DNA from: Nosema muscidifuracis
Taxonomy: Eukaryota; Microsporidia; Nosematidae
DNA length: 64,000 nucleotides
NCBI GenBank assembly: GCA_028335825.1
Contig: JAIOKI010000010.1
Span: 62,001 to 126,000, forward strand
Reading direction: 5' to 3'
This document shows, one piece after another, positions 51,496-61,098 of this stretch (position 1 is the stretch's first letter; every line of letters starts with the position of its first letter). Both the position numbers and the translations under genes were made by a program. Below the pieces are notes generated by a model that was not told the origin of the DNA, made no database searches, and worked only from the letters and a program-made list of their open reading frames with translations.

Positions 51496-52191
51496 ATGAT
51501 TATTAACAGAACACTAGAATATAAAAGACTTAATCCATGTAGCAAACCTAAATCTTTTATAGACGTATCTAAAATAAGGAAATCTATTGATGAAATATAC
51601 AAAAATATTAAATTACTAAATATTAAGCAAGACAAGCTTAAACTTCCTTCTTTTGAATCGAAAAAGAAAAAAAGATTAGAAATTCAGAAAATGAATGATT
51701 TACTTAAAGAAAGATTTAAAGAGGTAGAAAAAATGATTCTTGAGATATGCACTACAGATATTAATCTAAACAATTTTATTATAAATTATTTTAATACTAA
51801 ACTTAAAACAGTTCTTCTTGATTATAAACAAGTTCAGCAATCTTTTCTTAATATAAGTTGTCAAGAAATATCTAAAGATGTACTTGAAGAAGAATATCAG
51901 ATGAATGCTACTTTAGAATTAGATAATATTATGGAAATCAAAAAGAATATTTATGAAATTACAAATTTTATATTAGAAATGAAGATGTTAATACATCAAG
52001 GATCATTTAGTATAGACAGACTTGACATTATTTATGAGTCATCTAATATGAATATAGAGAAGGTTAATAATGAACTAGAAATATTAAAAAATAATTATAA
52101 GGGAGTTAAAGATAAGATAATGTATTTTATGGGTGGACTTGTACTTATTTTGACTTTACTTGCTATTATAAAAATCGAACTTAGAAAATAA
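51496..52191 (+). CDS. Syntaxin-type Qa-SNARE
   Basis: A 231-residue tail-anchored SNARE. The Habc-like N-terminal helices span about 20-150. The SNARE motif runs about 148-205 with the layer-zero glutamine in EMKMLIHQGSFSIDRLDIIY, the standard QGxxIDxID syntaxin signature, then SSNMNIEKVNNELEIL. The C-terminal anchor is YFMGGLVLILTLLAIIKI (about 210-228). The N-terminal region resembles Tlg2/syntaxin-16 (RTLEYKRLNP, LKLPSF), but that subtype is a guess. Only 41 bp separate it from BUD31. There is no C-run at its ATG, so it may depend on the BUD31 promoter or a cryptic one. Confidence 0.85.
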   Translation: MIINRTLEYKRLNPCSKPKSFIDVSKIRKSIDEIYKNIKLLNIKQDKLKLPSFESKKKKRLEIQKMNDLLKERFKEVEKMILEICTTDINLNNFIINYFNTKLKTVLLDYKQVQQSFLNISCQEISKDVLEEEYQMNATLELDNIMEIKKNIYEITNFILEMKMLIHQGSFSIDRLDIIYESSNMNIEKVNNELEILKNNYKGVKDKIMYFMGGLVLILTLLAIIKIELRK

Positions 52192-52628
52192 ACTAATTTA
52201 TATAAACAAAATATTTTGTCATTTTCTTTAATAAAATGGCGTATTATTTTTTATAAAATGTTGCATTGATTTTTATAAAATGGTACATTGATTTTTAGTA
52301 AATAGTACTTTGATAGATATAAAATAAAACATTGATTTTTATAAAATGGTATATTGATTTTTATAAAATAATACATTGATTTTCTTTAAAAAATTTTAAC
52401 GATTTTGTTCAAATAAAATACTTTTCCATAAATTGAAATAAAAAAATGATCTTGATCAAATAAAATACCTCTCTATAAATTGAAATACCTCTTTATAAAT
52501 TGAAATAAAAAAATGATCTTGATCAAATTGAAATACCTCTCCATAAATTGAAATAACAAAATGTTGTATTAATAAATTGAAATACCATTTTTTTAAATAA
52601 AATACTATTTTTAATATAATCTCATCCC
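52192..52628. repeat. Two tandem-repeat families between syntaxin and primase genes
   Basis: ATTGATTTTTATAAAATGGT units of about 26 bp fill 52240-52390. TCAAATAAAATACCTCTCTA with AAATTGAAATA units fill 52400-52600. No gene. CATCCCATG at the right end is the PRI2 start signal. Confidence 0.8.
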
Positions 52629-53804
52629 ATGAAAAAAATAAAAAAGATTACAAAAATAGGACCAAAATTCTATACTGATCTCCATAATCCATATTACAAT
52701 TACGAAAGATTTGTTAAACTTCTTAACAGTAGAATTAAATTACTTAGAATGATTGAAGATAATATAACTAATTTAGATAAATTTGATTACGAAAATACAG
52801 AAGAAGATACTGAATCACATTTTGTTACTCGATTAATTTGTTCAAATATTGATTGGACATCCATTTGGTTTACAAATATGGAAACTAAGTTATTTAATTT
52901 AAGATTACGCCAGCAAGATATTTATGATACAAAATTTAGAATACATGATGTACGAATATCTGATGGAAAAGTTTATTTGGATCCTTTATTATATAAAAAT
53001 TCCGAATTAATGTTTTTAGATACTTGTTTTGTACATTTTAGTAGAGTAAGTGAACTACTAGCCAATAGAGAAATTAAATTTAAAAATGGATACGGTATAT
53101 TAAATTCAGATCAAGCAAAAATTTTATTAAAAAACGAGTTTAGAAATTGTTTGGAATTAGATATGATAAATCTTAAGAAGAAACTTAAAGATTATCCTGA
53201 TGAAAGATTAGAAAAAATGTGTCAGAAAATATTTGTTGAAAAATCTTCATCTAATCAACTTACTAATTTACTCAATCTTGACGATCATGAAAAATATTTT
53301 CCACCGTGTATAAATAAAATGATAGATATAATGAAAAATACTAAACATTTAAAATATAACGATAGACAATCTTTATGTCTTTTTCTTAAAGATTTGAATT
53401 ATCCTTTAGAAAATACAGTAGATTTTTTTAGAAATAATTTTAAGATTAGTAAACAAGAATTTGATAAAAATTATTTGTATAATATTAGGCATAATTATGG
53501 ATTAGAAGGTAAAAAAGCTAATTATATGTGCTTTTCATGTTCAAAGATGACTTCATTAAAGAATAGTGAAAATAAATATTTATGTCCTTTTGTAGATGAT
53601 AAAAAATTTATTGAAAAGAAGTTTCCTAATTTAGATATTGAAGATATTTTTAAAGATATTAAACCTACAGGAAGATGTAAAAGATTAGTTGAGATACTTA
53701 CTAATACGAAATATGATAGTTCTATTACTACACCTATAAAATATTTTATAACTTATAAAAAAAATGATCAAAACATTGTCAAGTCATCCGAAATTGACAA
53801 TTGA
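52629..53804 (+). CDS. PRI2: DNA primase large subunit (PRI2)
   Basis: A 391-residue subunit of Pol alpha-primase. The C-terminal Fe-S domain is clear: KYFPPCINKMIDIM (223-236, first ligand C227), LKYNDRQSLCLFLKDL (241-256), FDKNYLYNIRHNYGLEGKKA (278-297), then CFSC (301-304), C319 in KYLCPF and C350 in PTGRCKRL. The spacing parallels the four cluster cysteines of yeast Pri2. The N-half (about 20-200) is helical, as in the family. It is shorter than yeast (528). TCCCATG sits directly at the start, and the ATG is immediately after the C-run. Confidence 0.95.
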   Translation: MKKIKKITKIGPKFYTDLHNPYYNYERFVKLLNSRIKLLRMIEDNITNLDKFDYENTEEDTESHFVTRLICSNIDWTSIWFTNMETKLFNLRLRQQDIYDTKFRIHDVRISDGKVYLDPLLYKNSELMFLDTCFVHFSRVSELLANREIKFKNGYGILNSDQAKILLKNEFRNCLELDMINLKKKLKDYPDERLEKMCQKIFVEKSSSNQLTNLLNLDDHEKYFPPCINKMIDIMKNTKHLKYNDRQSLCLFLKDLNYPLENTVDFFRNNFKISKQEFDKNYLYNIRHNYGLEGKKANYMCFSCSKMTSLKNSENKYLCPFVDDKKFIEKKFPNLDIEDIFKDIKPTGRCKRLVEILTNTKYDSSITTPIKYFITYKKNDQNIVKSSEIDN

Positions 53805-53836
53805 AATATGTCAAAATTAAATTATTTTAAGAGAAG

Positions 53837-54125
53837 AATTATTTAGCTAATTAAATTAAATTTTTTAATAGAGGAAGTAAATTATTTTAAATATTTTAGT
53901 TCGAAAATTTAATCGAATTATTTAGCGAATCAAATTAAATTTTTTAATAGAATAAGTAAATTATTTTAAATATTTTAGTTCGAAAATTTAATCGAATTAT
54001 TTAGCGAATCAAATTAAATTTTTTAATAGAATAAGTAAATTATTTTAAATATTTTAGTTCGAAATATTTAACCAATCAAGGTAAATTTTATTAATAGAAA
54101 AATTAAATTATTTTAGTTCGAAATA
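53837..54125. repeat. 79-bp tandem repeat, about 3.6 copies
   Basis: Copies start at 53837, 53916 and 53995 with AATTATTTAGCGAATCAAAT; a partial copy follows to about 54125. The second and third copies are identical by eye. They lie between PRI2 and the J-protein gene. Confidence 0.94.
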
Positions 54126-54228
54126 TTTTTTTAAGAGATTTATTTTAATTTGTTATCTACTAACCAATAATATTTCCCCATTTGTAAATTAATTCAAAAA
54201 ATATAATAAAACTTAAACCCCTACACAA

Positions 54229-55629
54229 ATGATAATAAAACTTCTTTTTTACATTAACTCTGTAAAAATGGATATAGCCAATGATCTGTTTATAGCTATA
54301 GAGAACCAAAAGATGGGAAAAATCAGTGAAGCTCAAAAGTTTTTTGTTGATAATATGTATGAGTACAGTACAGAAATGGTATTTGTTAGTAAACATATAG
54401 ACTTTCTTATGAGTATAGGAGACTATGATACTATATTAAGAAGATATGGACATCTTAATCTTGAACAAATACAAAAAGCTAAAGAATATATCAATATAAT
54501 AAATACTAGAGATTATAAAAGAATATCAAAGCTTATTTCTGTATCAGAATTTAGTCCAGTGGTTTTAAAAGCAGCTGTTAAAGAAGCATTGAGCATATCT
54601 AAAATGAGAGAGGCTGATGAATATATAAAAAAGGGATTGCAATTGTTTTCAGAAGATTTAGATTTTAAAAAACTCCAAGCTCAGTATTTTTGTCTAATAG
54701 GTCAATATGATTCAGGTATAAATATTTTACGAGATTTGGATATTTCTGATATAGCTAACGATTTGTCGTATTTTATTAACAGATTCGATACGATCAAAAA
54801 ATCGTACGATATTTCGATAAAGATATCTGAACTTAAAAATTTATATCACTCTGTTAATACAAAAACATTCTCTGATTATTTTACTCCAAGTGTGTTCACT
54901 CACTTAAAGATTTCTATTTTACATGAGTACATTTCTTTGGGTGTAAGAAATGGTAATAATCAATTAACATCAATGGCTAAGATACTGTATAAGAGTAAAA
55001 ATGATGAAGAATCAAGATATTTGTACATAATGTCACTTATAAACGATGGATTTCTTGATAAAGCAAGGAATGAACTTAATGCGCAACCTTTTAAAAATAC
55101 TCAATATTTTAATTTAATTAATAACAAATTGGAGAAACAAAAGAAAGAACAAGAAGAAAAAGAAAACAAAAAGCAACAAGAATATTATGAACAAGAAGAG
55201 AGACAAATGCCTCGTACAGAGAAAGCTGGTACTGATTTCTTAGGATACTATAATTTATTAAAAGTTAATAATAAAAGCACTACTAGAGAGATTAAAAAGG
55301 CTTATGCTAAAATTATAGCTAAAGAAAAAGTAAAATTAAAAACTGAAAAACAAAAGAAAAATTGGGAGAAGAATCATTTTAAATATAATAAAGCTCTACA
55401 AGTTCTTAGTAATCCAAAAAAGAAAAAGCTTTATGATAATGGAGTAGATCCCGATTCACCTCAAGCTCAATATAGTAATAGTAGACGTCATCATCAACAT
55501 CACAGAACATTTAAAGGGTTTGAAGGATTTGAAGATTTTGGACCTTTCTCAGATTTCTTTGGTAATTTTGGAAATAGAAGTGGAGGATTCAGACGAGGTA
55601 GACAAACTCAATATTTTTTCTTTCAATAA
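54229..55629 (+). CDS. TPR/J-domain co-chaperone (DNAJC3/p58IPK-like) lacking HPD
   Basis: 466 residues. Helical repeats spaced like TPRs cover about 14-310. A charged coiled linker (KQKKEQEEKENKKQQEYYEQ, about 305-325) precedes a J domain at 336-405: YYNLLKVNNKSTTREIKKAY, then FKYNKALQVLSNPKKKKLYD. The HPD tripeptide needed to stimulate Hsp70 ATPase is absent; the site reads AKEKVK. The C-terminus is Gly/Phe/His-rich (FKGFEGFEDFGPFSDFFGNF), as in DNAJC3-type ER proteins. A hydrophobic N-terminus (MIIKLLFYINSV) could be a weak signal peptide. ACCCCTACACAAATG supports this start over the ATG 39 bp downstream. Confidence 0.8.
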   Translation: MIIKLLFYINSVKMDIANDLFIAIENQKMGKISEAQKFFVDNMYEYSTEMVFVSKHIDFLMSIGDYDTILRRYGHLNLEQIQKAKEYINIINTRDYKRISKLISVSEFSPVVLKAAVKEALSISKMREADEYIKKGLQLFSEDLDFKKLQAQYFCLIGQYDSGINILRDLDISDIANDLSYFINRFDTIKKSYDISIKISELKNLYHSVNTKTFSDYFTPSVFTHLKISILHEYISLGVRNGNNQLTSMAKILYKSKNDEESRYLYIMSLINDGFLDKARNELNAQPFKNTQYFNLINNKLEKQKKEQEEKENKKQQEYYEQEERQMPRTEKAGTDFLGYYNLLKVNNKSTTREIKKAYAKIIAKEKVKLKTEKQKKNWEKNHFKYNKALQVLSNPKKKKLYDNGVDPDSPQAQYSNSRRHHQHHRTFKGFEGFEDFGPFSDFFGNFGNRSGGFRRGRQTQYFFFQ

Positions 55630-56423
55630 ACATTTATAAGTCTTTTTTATAATTACTTTATATATACAGTTATTCTTATTAAATTACTTTATATTTACAG
55701 TTATCTTTATTAAATTACTTTATATATATAATTATCTTTATTAAATTACTTTATATATATATTTATCTTTATTACAATCTTTAATTTTCAAAATATCTTT
55801 ATTAAAATCTTACATTATTAAAATATTTTTATTCACAATCTTACATTATTAAAATCTTTTATTTTCAAAGTTATTGTCCTGTATTACTGGAACTTTGTTA
55901 AACTTCAAATAAAATTCAACTAAACTTTTAATCTTGTTTCGGTACCCACTCCTGTGGCTCTCTGTACCCTTTTTGTATGATAACTCCTCTAAACACTTGT
56001 TGTCTTGTTTATTCATCATCCTTAAAATATGTTTCTTCTTCTTACCCTTCTTTTAACAATTATATTTATAATTGTTTTTTAATTTATCCTTATTTAAAAT
56101 ATCGACACAGCTTTTTCTGATTCTTCGATAGTTTACCTTTTTGAGTATTTCTAGGCAGCTTTCCCTTTTCAGTTTAATTACGTATTTATTTACGTTTTGG
56201 GCTTAATTAAATTGAAAGGAAAACGTAGTGATATGTTATAATATATCACAGTTATCTTTATCACAATTTAACTTAATTCCGTGACGTAAGTACTTTGTGA
56301 TAATTTTGACAGGCACATCTTTTTTGAACTATATTGATAAGTATTTAAATATCATTTAGTTAACATTTTTTCAATTTAATTTATATAAAATAAGTATAAA
56401 TATATTAAATTTACTACCCTTTT
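55630..56423. other. Gap with TTTATATATACAGTTATCTTTATTAAATTAC repeats and a structured island
   Basis: 55640-55860 repeats ATTAAATTACTTTATATATA units. From about 55890 to 56260 the composition rises and paired segments appear (see the ncRNA entry). 56260-56423 is AT-rich again and ends in TACTACCCTTTTATG, the start signal of the next gene. Confidence 0.6.
55890..56262 (-). ncRNA. Candidate structured RNA, possibly RNase P/MRP class
   Basis: No open frame fits this island, yet it holds strong pairings. On the minus strand, CCTTTCAATTTAATTA pairs with TAATTAAACTGAAAAGG around an inner ACGTA/TACGT hairpin and an unpaired AGCCCAAA, the helix-loop-helix layout of a P3 domain. GGGAAAGCTGCC follows at once, where conserved region I (GGGAAGCUC in human RNase P) is expected. 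Further on, GGTAC-AGAGAG-CCAC-AGGA-GTGG-GTACC folds as a hairpin with a purine GAGAG bulge, as in MRP RNA. AGTTTAAC near 55903 could be conserved region V. Ends and identity are uncertain. Confidence 0.4.
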
Positions 56424-56633
56424 ATGAATACTAAAATACTAAAATGTTCTTTAGGAGTTATTTCTGTGATAGCTTTAATAGCAAGTATAAAAATTTTGAA
56501 GAATTGGAAATCTGATACAGAAACTGTACAAGAGAATAAGAAGATTAGACCAGAAAGTTTATTTGATGATGATTTAAAGCATGTTTTTTCAAGATTGTCT
56601 AATAAAAAAGTATTGGAAGATGAAAAAAATTAA
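56424..56633 (+). CDS. Small single-span membrane protein
   Basis: 69 residues: a hydrophobic segment at about 8-25 (CSLGVISVIALIASIKIL) and then a charged, acidic-basic tail, so type III or signal-anchor topology. ACCCTTTTATG gives a strong start signal, which argues that it is real despite its size. No family recognised. It is a candidate for an unlisted subunit of an organelle or ER complex. Confidence 0.65.
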   Translation: MNTKILKCSLGVISVIALIASIKILKNWKSDTETVQENKKIRPESLFDDDLKHVFSRLSNKKVLEDEKN

Positions 56634-57174
56634 AATTTTATTCTAATTTCAAGCAATCTATTTTAATTTATTCTATAACTGAATTTTTAAATTTTGAAGA
56701 GACAGTTTATTAAATCATAAATAAATAAATGTACAGATTAAGAAAGTTTTAAAATTGAAAATAATTCTTAATCTCATTTTAGTCTATAATTAATAAATTT
56801 ATGAATATGAATTCTTCAAAATCATTCAATGAAGATAAAAGATTATTTTTAAATAAAATCAATTATTGATTTGATAAGAAATATAACTTATAATATAAAC
56901 TTTTAACAATACTATTAACTTAATAAGAAATATTAACATATAAAAATACTATTAACTTATAACAATAATATTAACTATAATACTAATAACAACTTAATAA
57001 GAAATATCAACTTAATAATAACTATGATAATTTGTTATATGTAAAGAAAAAGTAGATCTTTCCTTTGTATAAGAATCTTAAATGATAGCTCAGTCATACT
57101 GAAACTTTTAAAATAATTAATTAATCATTTTTAGGTACTCAATTTGATTTTTAAAAAATAAATATTCTTATCCC
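56634..57174. other. AT-rich gap with TTAATAAGAAATATNAACTTA repeats
   Basis: 56880-57030 repeats ATTAACTTATAACAATA and AACTTAATAAGAAATATCAA. No gene. TTCTTATCCCATG at the end is the ERG8 start signal. Confidence 0.55.
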
Positions 57175-58143
57175 ATGAATAAAGAGTATAATCTAAAAAT
57201 ACCTGGTAAAGTAGTAATTAATGGATCTTATATAGTCTTAGAAGAAGAATATGCATCTTGTATAACACTTAACAGATACTTAAATGTAAATATTAAGATT
57301 AAATCTTCCGATATTTTTAAACTATCTTTAAAAATAAAAGATAGAGAAAATTATTCTTATATTAAATCTAATAAAGAAGAAAATTATTTGGATAATATAA
57401 TAAACACTTCACTTGAATACATAAAAGTAGATCATAATGTTTGTATAGAAATTATAGGATATTTTGATAAAGATTTCTTCCTTGATAAAGATATTAAAAC
57501 AGGGTTAGGATCTTCTTCTTGTATATTTATCAGTATAATATACTCTTTACTGCAAGTAGGTAAAGTAAATTTCAAAAATGATATAATTAATGTAGATAAA
57601 AATTTGATTAAAGATGAAATATTGAATTCTGATCTAATTAATGCTATGTATTCTATTAATAGGATTATTAATCCAAATGCATCAGGTTGTGATGTCATGA
57701 CTTCTTTATTGGGACCAATAAACTTTAGAAAATCTGAAATTAAGAAATTAATTCTTCCTTGTAAATATATTTTACTAGGTACATTTGGTAAATCAACAAG
57801 TACAAGAGCTATGCTTGGTCTTTTAAAAAAATCTGATTGGAGTAAACTTAAATTAATAAATAATAAAATAATCCATAAGAATGAAAATATTTCTAAATTG
57901 TATGAAGAATATCTTGATGAAATGCATAATATTAATAAATTGATTGTACCTGATAAACAGTATAAAATCTTAAAAGATACTTTTATGTATAAAATATATG
58001 GATGTGGAATATCAGGTGCTGGAGGAGAAGATGCTGTATGGTGTATAACTGATAATATAGAAGAAGTAAAAAAGTATTGGGAGAGTGTATTTGATTATGT
58101 AGTAGTATGTGAACTTATTGATAATGGATTGGTAGTTAATTAA
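57175..58143 (+). CDS. ERG8: Phosphomevalonate kinase (ERG8)
   Basis: A 322-residue GHMP kinase that turns phosphomevalonate into diphosphomevalonate. N-terminal IPGKVVINGSYIVLEEEYAS (9-28) matches the family's GKVLxxGGYLVL; the ATP loop is KTGLGSSSCIF (108-118); NPNASGCDVMTSLLGPINFR (167-186) corresponds to GSGxDVAAAVYG; GCGISGAGGEDAVWC (276-290) is the third GHMP motif. It is much shorter than yeast ERG8 (451). With the prenyl diphosphate synthase at the left edge it shows that the mevalonate route is present. TCCCATG directly at the start. Confidence 0.93.
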   Translation: MNKEYNLKIPGKVVINGSYIVLEEEYASCITLNRYLNVNIKIKSSDIFKLSLKIKDRENYSYIKSNKEENYLDNIINTSLEYIKVDHNVCIEIIGYFDKDFFLDKDIKTGLGSSSCIFISIIYSLLQVGKVNFKNDIINVDKNLIKDEILNSDLINAMYSINRIINPNASGCDVMTSLLGPINFRKSEIKKLILPCKYILLGTFGKSTSTRAMLGLLKKSDWSKLKLINNKIIHKNENISKLYEEYLDEMHNINKLIVPDKQYKILKDTFMYKIYGCGISGAGGEDAVWCITDNIEEVKKYWESVFDYVVVCELIDNGLVVN

Positions 58144-59267
58144 ATTCTATTAAGTCATTTTATAATGAAATATTTTTAGTCATTTTATTTATGCTAATAA
58201 AATATTTTTTTTAATAAATTAAAAGAAGAAAATATTTTTAAGTCATTTCATTATTTATAATGAAATATTTTTAAGTCAATTCATAATTTATGCTAATAAA
58301 ATATTTTTAAGTCAATTCATAATTTAAGCTAATAAAATATTTTAAGTCAATTCATAATTTATAATGAAATATTTTTAAGTCATTTAAAAGAAGCAAAATA
58401 CGATTCTATTTAACTTCGAAATAAACACAACTTTTTAAAACTTTAAAAATTCATCATTATGGTTTAGTAAATATTATATTTTGAGGAAAGACCACTTTTC
58501 ATCTTCAATATAGAAATACTTCCTAGAATAATGAACAAAATATCCAGATTATAATGTTATAAAATGAAGATTTTTATTCATATGACAAATCATTGTAATA
58601 GAATAATATCTTTGATTATATGAAAAGATACAATGAAGCATTAATATGTATTCATCTACATATATTTTAAAACTATAAGCTAATATTGAGACAAATAATA
58701 AGAATTAAAGTCTAAGACCACATTACGAATAAAAATATTATAAAAGGATTGATACAGACATTCAAGTAAAATATAAAAGAGATATATTTTTAGATAAGAG
58801 TAAAATAGATCTAACAATTGAGATCATGATAACTACTTATGGAAATAAAGAAAAAAATATGACTTACTATTCAATCATTGTGCTTCACTAATTATTACAA
58901 AAATAAAATTATTTCGTATTTAATTAGATAAAAAGATATAGTGATCAATTTTATAAGATATTAAAACTTGATGAACGAATCAAAATTTAGTTCAATACAA
59001 AATACATAAATTAATTCTAAGGAGTCTGAAATTAAAAAGTCGACAAGATCTTCCTTTGAATTGACTACACAGTATAAAATTATAAATTAAGATTCATAAT
59101 CAAATATTAAAAAAATATAATAAGATATATCCAATAAAAATTAATTTATTGATAAGATAATTCTTAAACAATAAGATTCAGTTTATAACATCTCAATTCT
59201 TCTTAAATAATTGATTTGTTTTTTTATGTTTCATGATAAATATTTATTTTCATGAATTATAAACATT
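58144..59267. other. Gap with AAATATTTTTAAGTCA repeats and a decayed stretch
   Basis: 58150-58385 repeats AATATTTTTAAGTCANTT with AATTTATGCTAATAA in about six degenerate units. 58700-58890 holds an open stretch ending in LDKSKIDLTIEIMITTYGNK that looks coding but has no ATG or start signal, so it may be a fossil. Otherwise nothing. Confidence 0.5.
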
Positions 59268-59435
59268 ATGACATTTATACAAGGTAAAGAAAAGAATATG
59301 ACTGAAACAAAAGAAATCTGCTTATATGGAGTTATCTTTATAATTGTACTATCTGTTATGGGAATGTATAATTATCTAAAGAAGACGATATCAGGGAAAT
59401 TTATTAAAAAAGAATCTATACATAGTAAAGCATGA
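59268..59435 (+). CDS. Small 55-residue single-span membrane protein
   Basis: The frame MTFIQGKEKNMTETKEICLY continues into a hydrophobic segment (GVIFIIVLSVMGMYNYL, about 21-37) and a basic tail (KKTISGKFIKKESIHSKA). Codon use and the clean N-in or tail-type layout look genuine, and the flanks are non-coding AT. There is no C-run before the ATG. Candidates are small ER or mitosomal translocon subunits; no homology recognised. Confidence 0.5.
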   Translation: MTFIQGKEKNMTETKEICLYGVIFIIVLSVMGMYNYLKKTISGKFIKKESIHSKA

Positions 59436-59715
59436 ATATAAAAAAATATAAAATATTTAATTATTATGTACTTTTTTTTTAATTATTATATACTCTTTTT
59501 TTAATTTAATATATATGCAATTATACTATTTGATTTTAATTTAAATCAATTACACATTTTAATATAAATCAATTATACATTTTAATTTAAATCAAGTACA
59601 CACTTTAATAAGTAAATCAAGTACACACTTTAATAAGTAAATCACTTAAAAATTTTAATAATAAAATCAATTACAATTTATTATCAGTAATGATTTATTT
59701 ATGTATTATCTGTGA
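59436..59715. repeat. Short AT repeats, TTAATAAGTAAATCAAGTACACACT units
   Basis: AATCAATTACACATTTTAAT and AATCAAGTACACACTTTAAT units of about 24-29 bp recur five to six times at 59535-59680. No gene. Confidence 0.7.
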
Positions 59716-60531
59716 CTAGACACATTTCAATATCTTCTTGATACATGTTTTAGGGATCTTCTGGAAATTAAGATTAGATATATCAACTAAGATCTTCTCT
59801 ACTGTAAGTAACATATCTAATGTAGTAAAACATTTACTATCAAATAGAACAAGACTAAATAATTTTAGTAATCCTGTCATAGACATGTGTGTATAATCCT
59901 TATGTAAATCAATAAGTCCAAATATTCTAAGAATTCTGTTCAATAACAATAATTCATGCTTACTTAATATAAATGGTATATAAGATAATAAAACTTCATA
60001 ATTCAAATTATTCTTTCCATAAGCTTCTATTAGTTTTGTACTAACAAGATTAGAAAATAATCCATCAAGAGAAACCATAATATATTTCTTAACGAATGTA
60101 CAAAGCTTAGATAACTTGAAACTTTTGTAATCTAAATCTTGAAATTCCATTCCTTTATCATCAACCCTAAACAAATATTTAAGCTCATCTGTATTTTCAT
60201 TGGTACGTACAATTTCAAGTATCCGATTTTCAATAACATCGAGTATACTAAATATCGAAGGATTAATATTTTTATGCACTATACGTTCATTCTTTAATTT
60301 TACACAGAATGCAAAGAATGAGAAGGATGGTTCTTTTTCAAATTGCTTTTTACAGAACCTCCGAATATACTCTTTATCATTACGAGGGAGATCACTAAAA
60401 GGAATATCCTTATCATTTGTTACATTAAAGTTTCTTATCACATCATTATAGTATATCTTCATGTTCCTCTTTTTGATGGGATCATCTGTTTTGATTTCAA
60501 TTTCTGTTGGTATTCTTGATTCGAAAGACAT
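59716..60531 (-). CDS. Unassigned protein, possibly a divergent RhoGAP fold
   Basis: 271 residues with the start set by ACCCATAAACATG. It is all-helical, without signal peptide or membrane span. The C-terminal part, LSKHELLLLNRILRIFGLID followed by HMSMTGLLKLFSLVLFD (about 186-228), has the pattern of the last helices of RhoGAP domains (LPxxNxxxLxxLxxxLxxI then NKMxxxNLAxVFxPxL), but no clear arginine finger can be pointed to. This may be chance. Treat the function as unknown. Confidence 0.65.
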   Translation of the reverse strand: MSFESRIPTEIEIKTDDPIKKRNMKIYYNDVIRNFNVTNDKDIPFSDLPRNDKEYIRRFCKKQFEKEPSFSFFAFCVKLKNERIVHKNINPSIFSILDVIENRILEIVRTNENTDELKYLFRVDDKGMEFQDLDYKSFKLSKLCTFVKKYIMVSLDGLFSNLVSTKLIEAYGKNNLNYEVLLSYIPFILSKHELLLLNRILRIFGLIDLHKDYTHMSMTGLLKLFSLVLFDSKCFTTLDMLLTVEKILVDISNLNFQKIPKTCIKKILKCV

Positions 60532-61098
60532 GTTTATGGGTAAATAAAATTAAATTTATATTTATACTTAAAATTAGAAACAAATTGTATTAGCATTGAC
60601 TAATTGGATATTTGTTTCATATTTGTACATAAATATGAAACAAATCATTTTATTAGGAAATAAAGTTTATTAACGAAATATCTAAGTATGAATAATTTGA
60701 TAAAATATCATTTTTAGTTAAATTAATTAATCAAATATATTATTTGTTAGTTACTAAATAAGGTATATTAAAATATTAACAATTTGTTAATTACTAAATA
60801 AGATATATTAAAATATCAAAATATTAACAATTTGTTAGTTACTAAATAATTGGTCAATTCCTAAATAAGGTATATTAAAATATCAAAATATTAACAATTT
60901 GTTAGTTACTAAATAAGGTATATTAAAATATCAAAATATTAACAATTTGTTAGTTACTAAATAAGGTATATTAAAATATCAAAATAAGTCTAAAATATCG
61001 AAATAAGTTTAAAATATCAAAATAAGTTTAAAATATCAAACTAAGTTTAAAATTAGAAAATTACACTCATATTTCTGAAACAGAAATAAAATATAAGT
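60532..61098. repeat. AATATTAACAATTTGTTAGTTACTAAATAAGGTATATTAAA repeats
   Basis: Units of about 45-57 bp starting AACAATTTGTTAGTTACTAA recur at least five times in 60730-60975, then AAAATATCAAAATAAGTTT units to 61060. No gene. Confidence 0.85.

Noticed and set aside
56306-56332. GTAAGT...ACAG as a short intron before the 69-residue gene
   Set aside because: GTAAGTACTTTGTGATAATT and the following ACAG resemble splice sites, but no upstream exon with an ATG joins in frame, and the gene has its own start signal.
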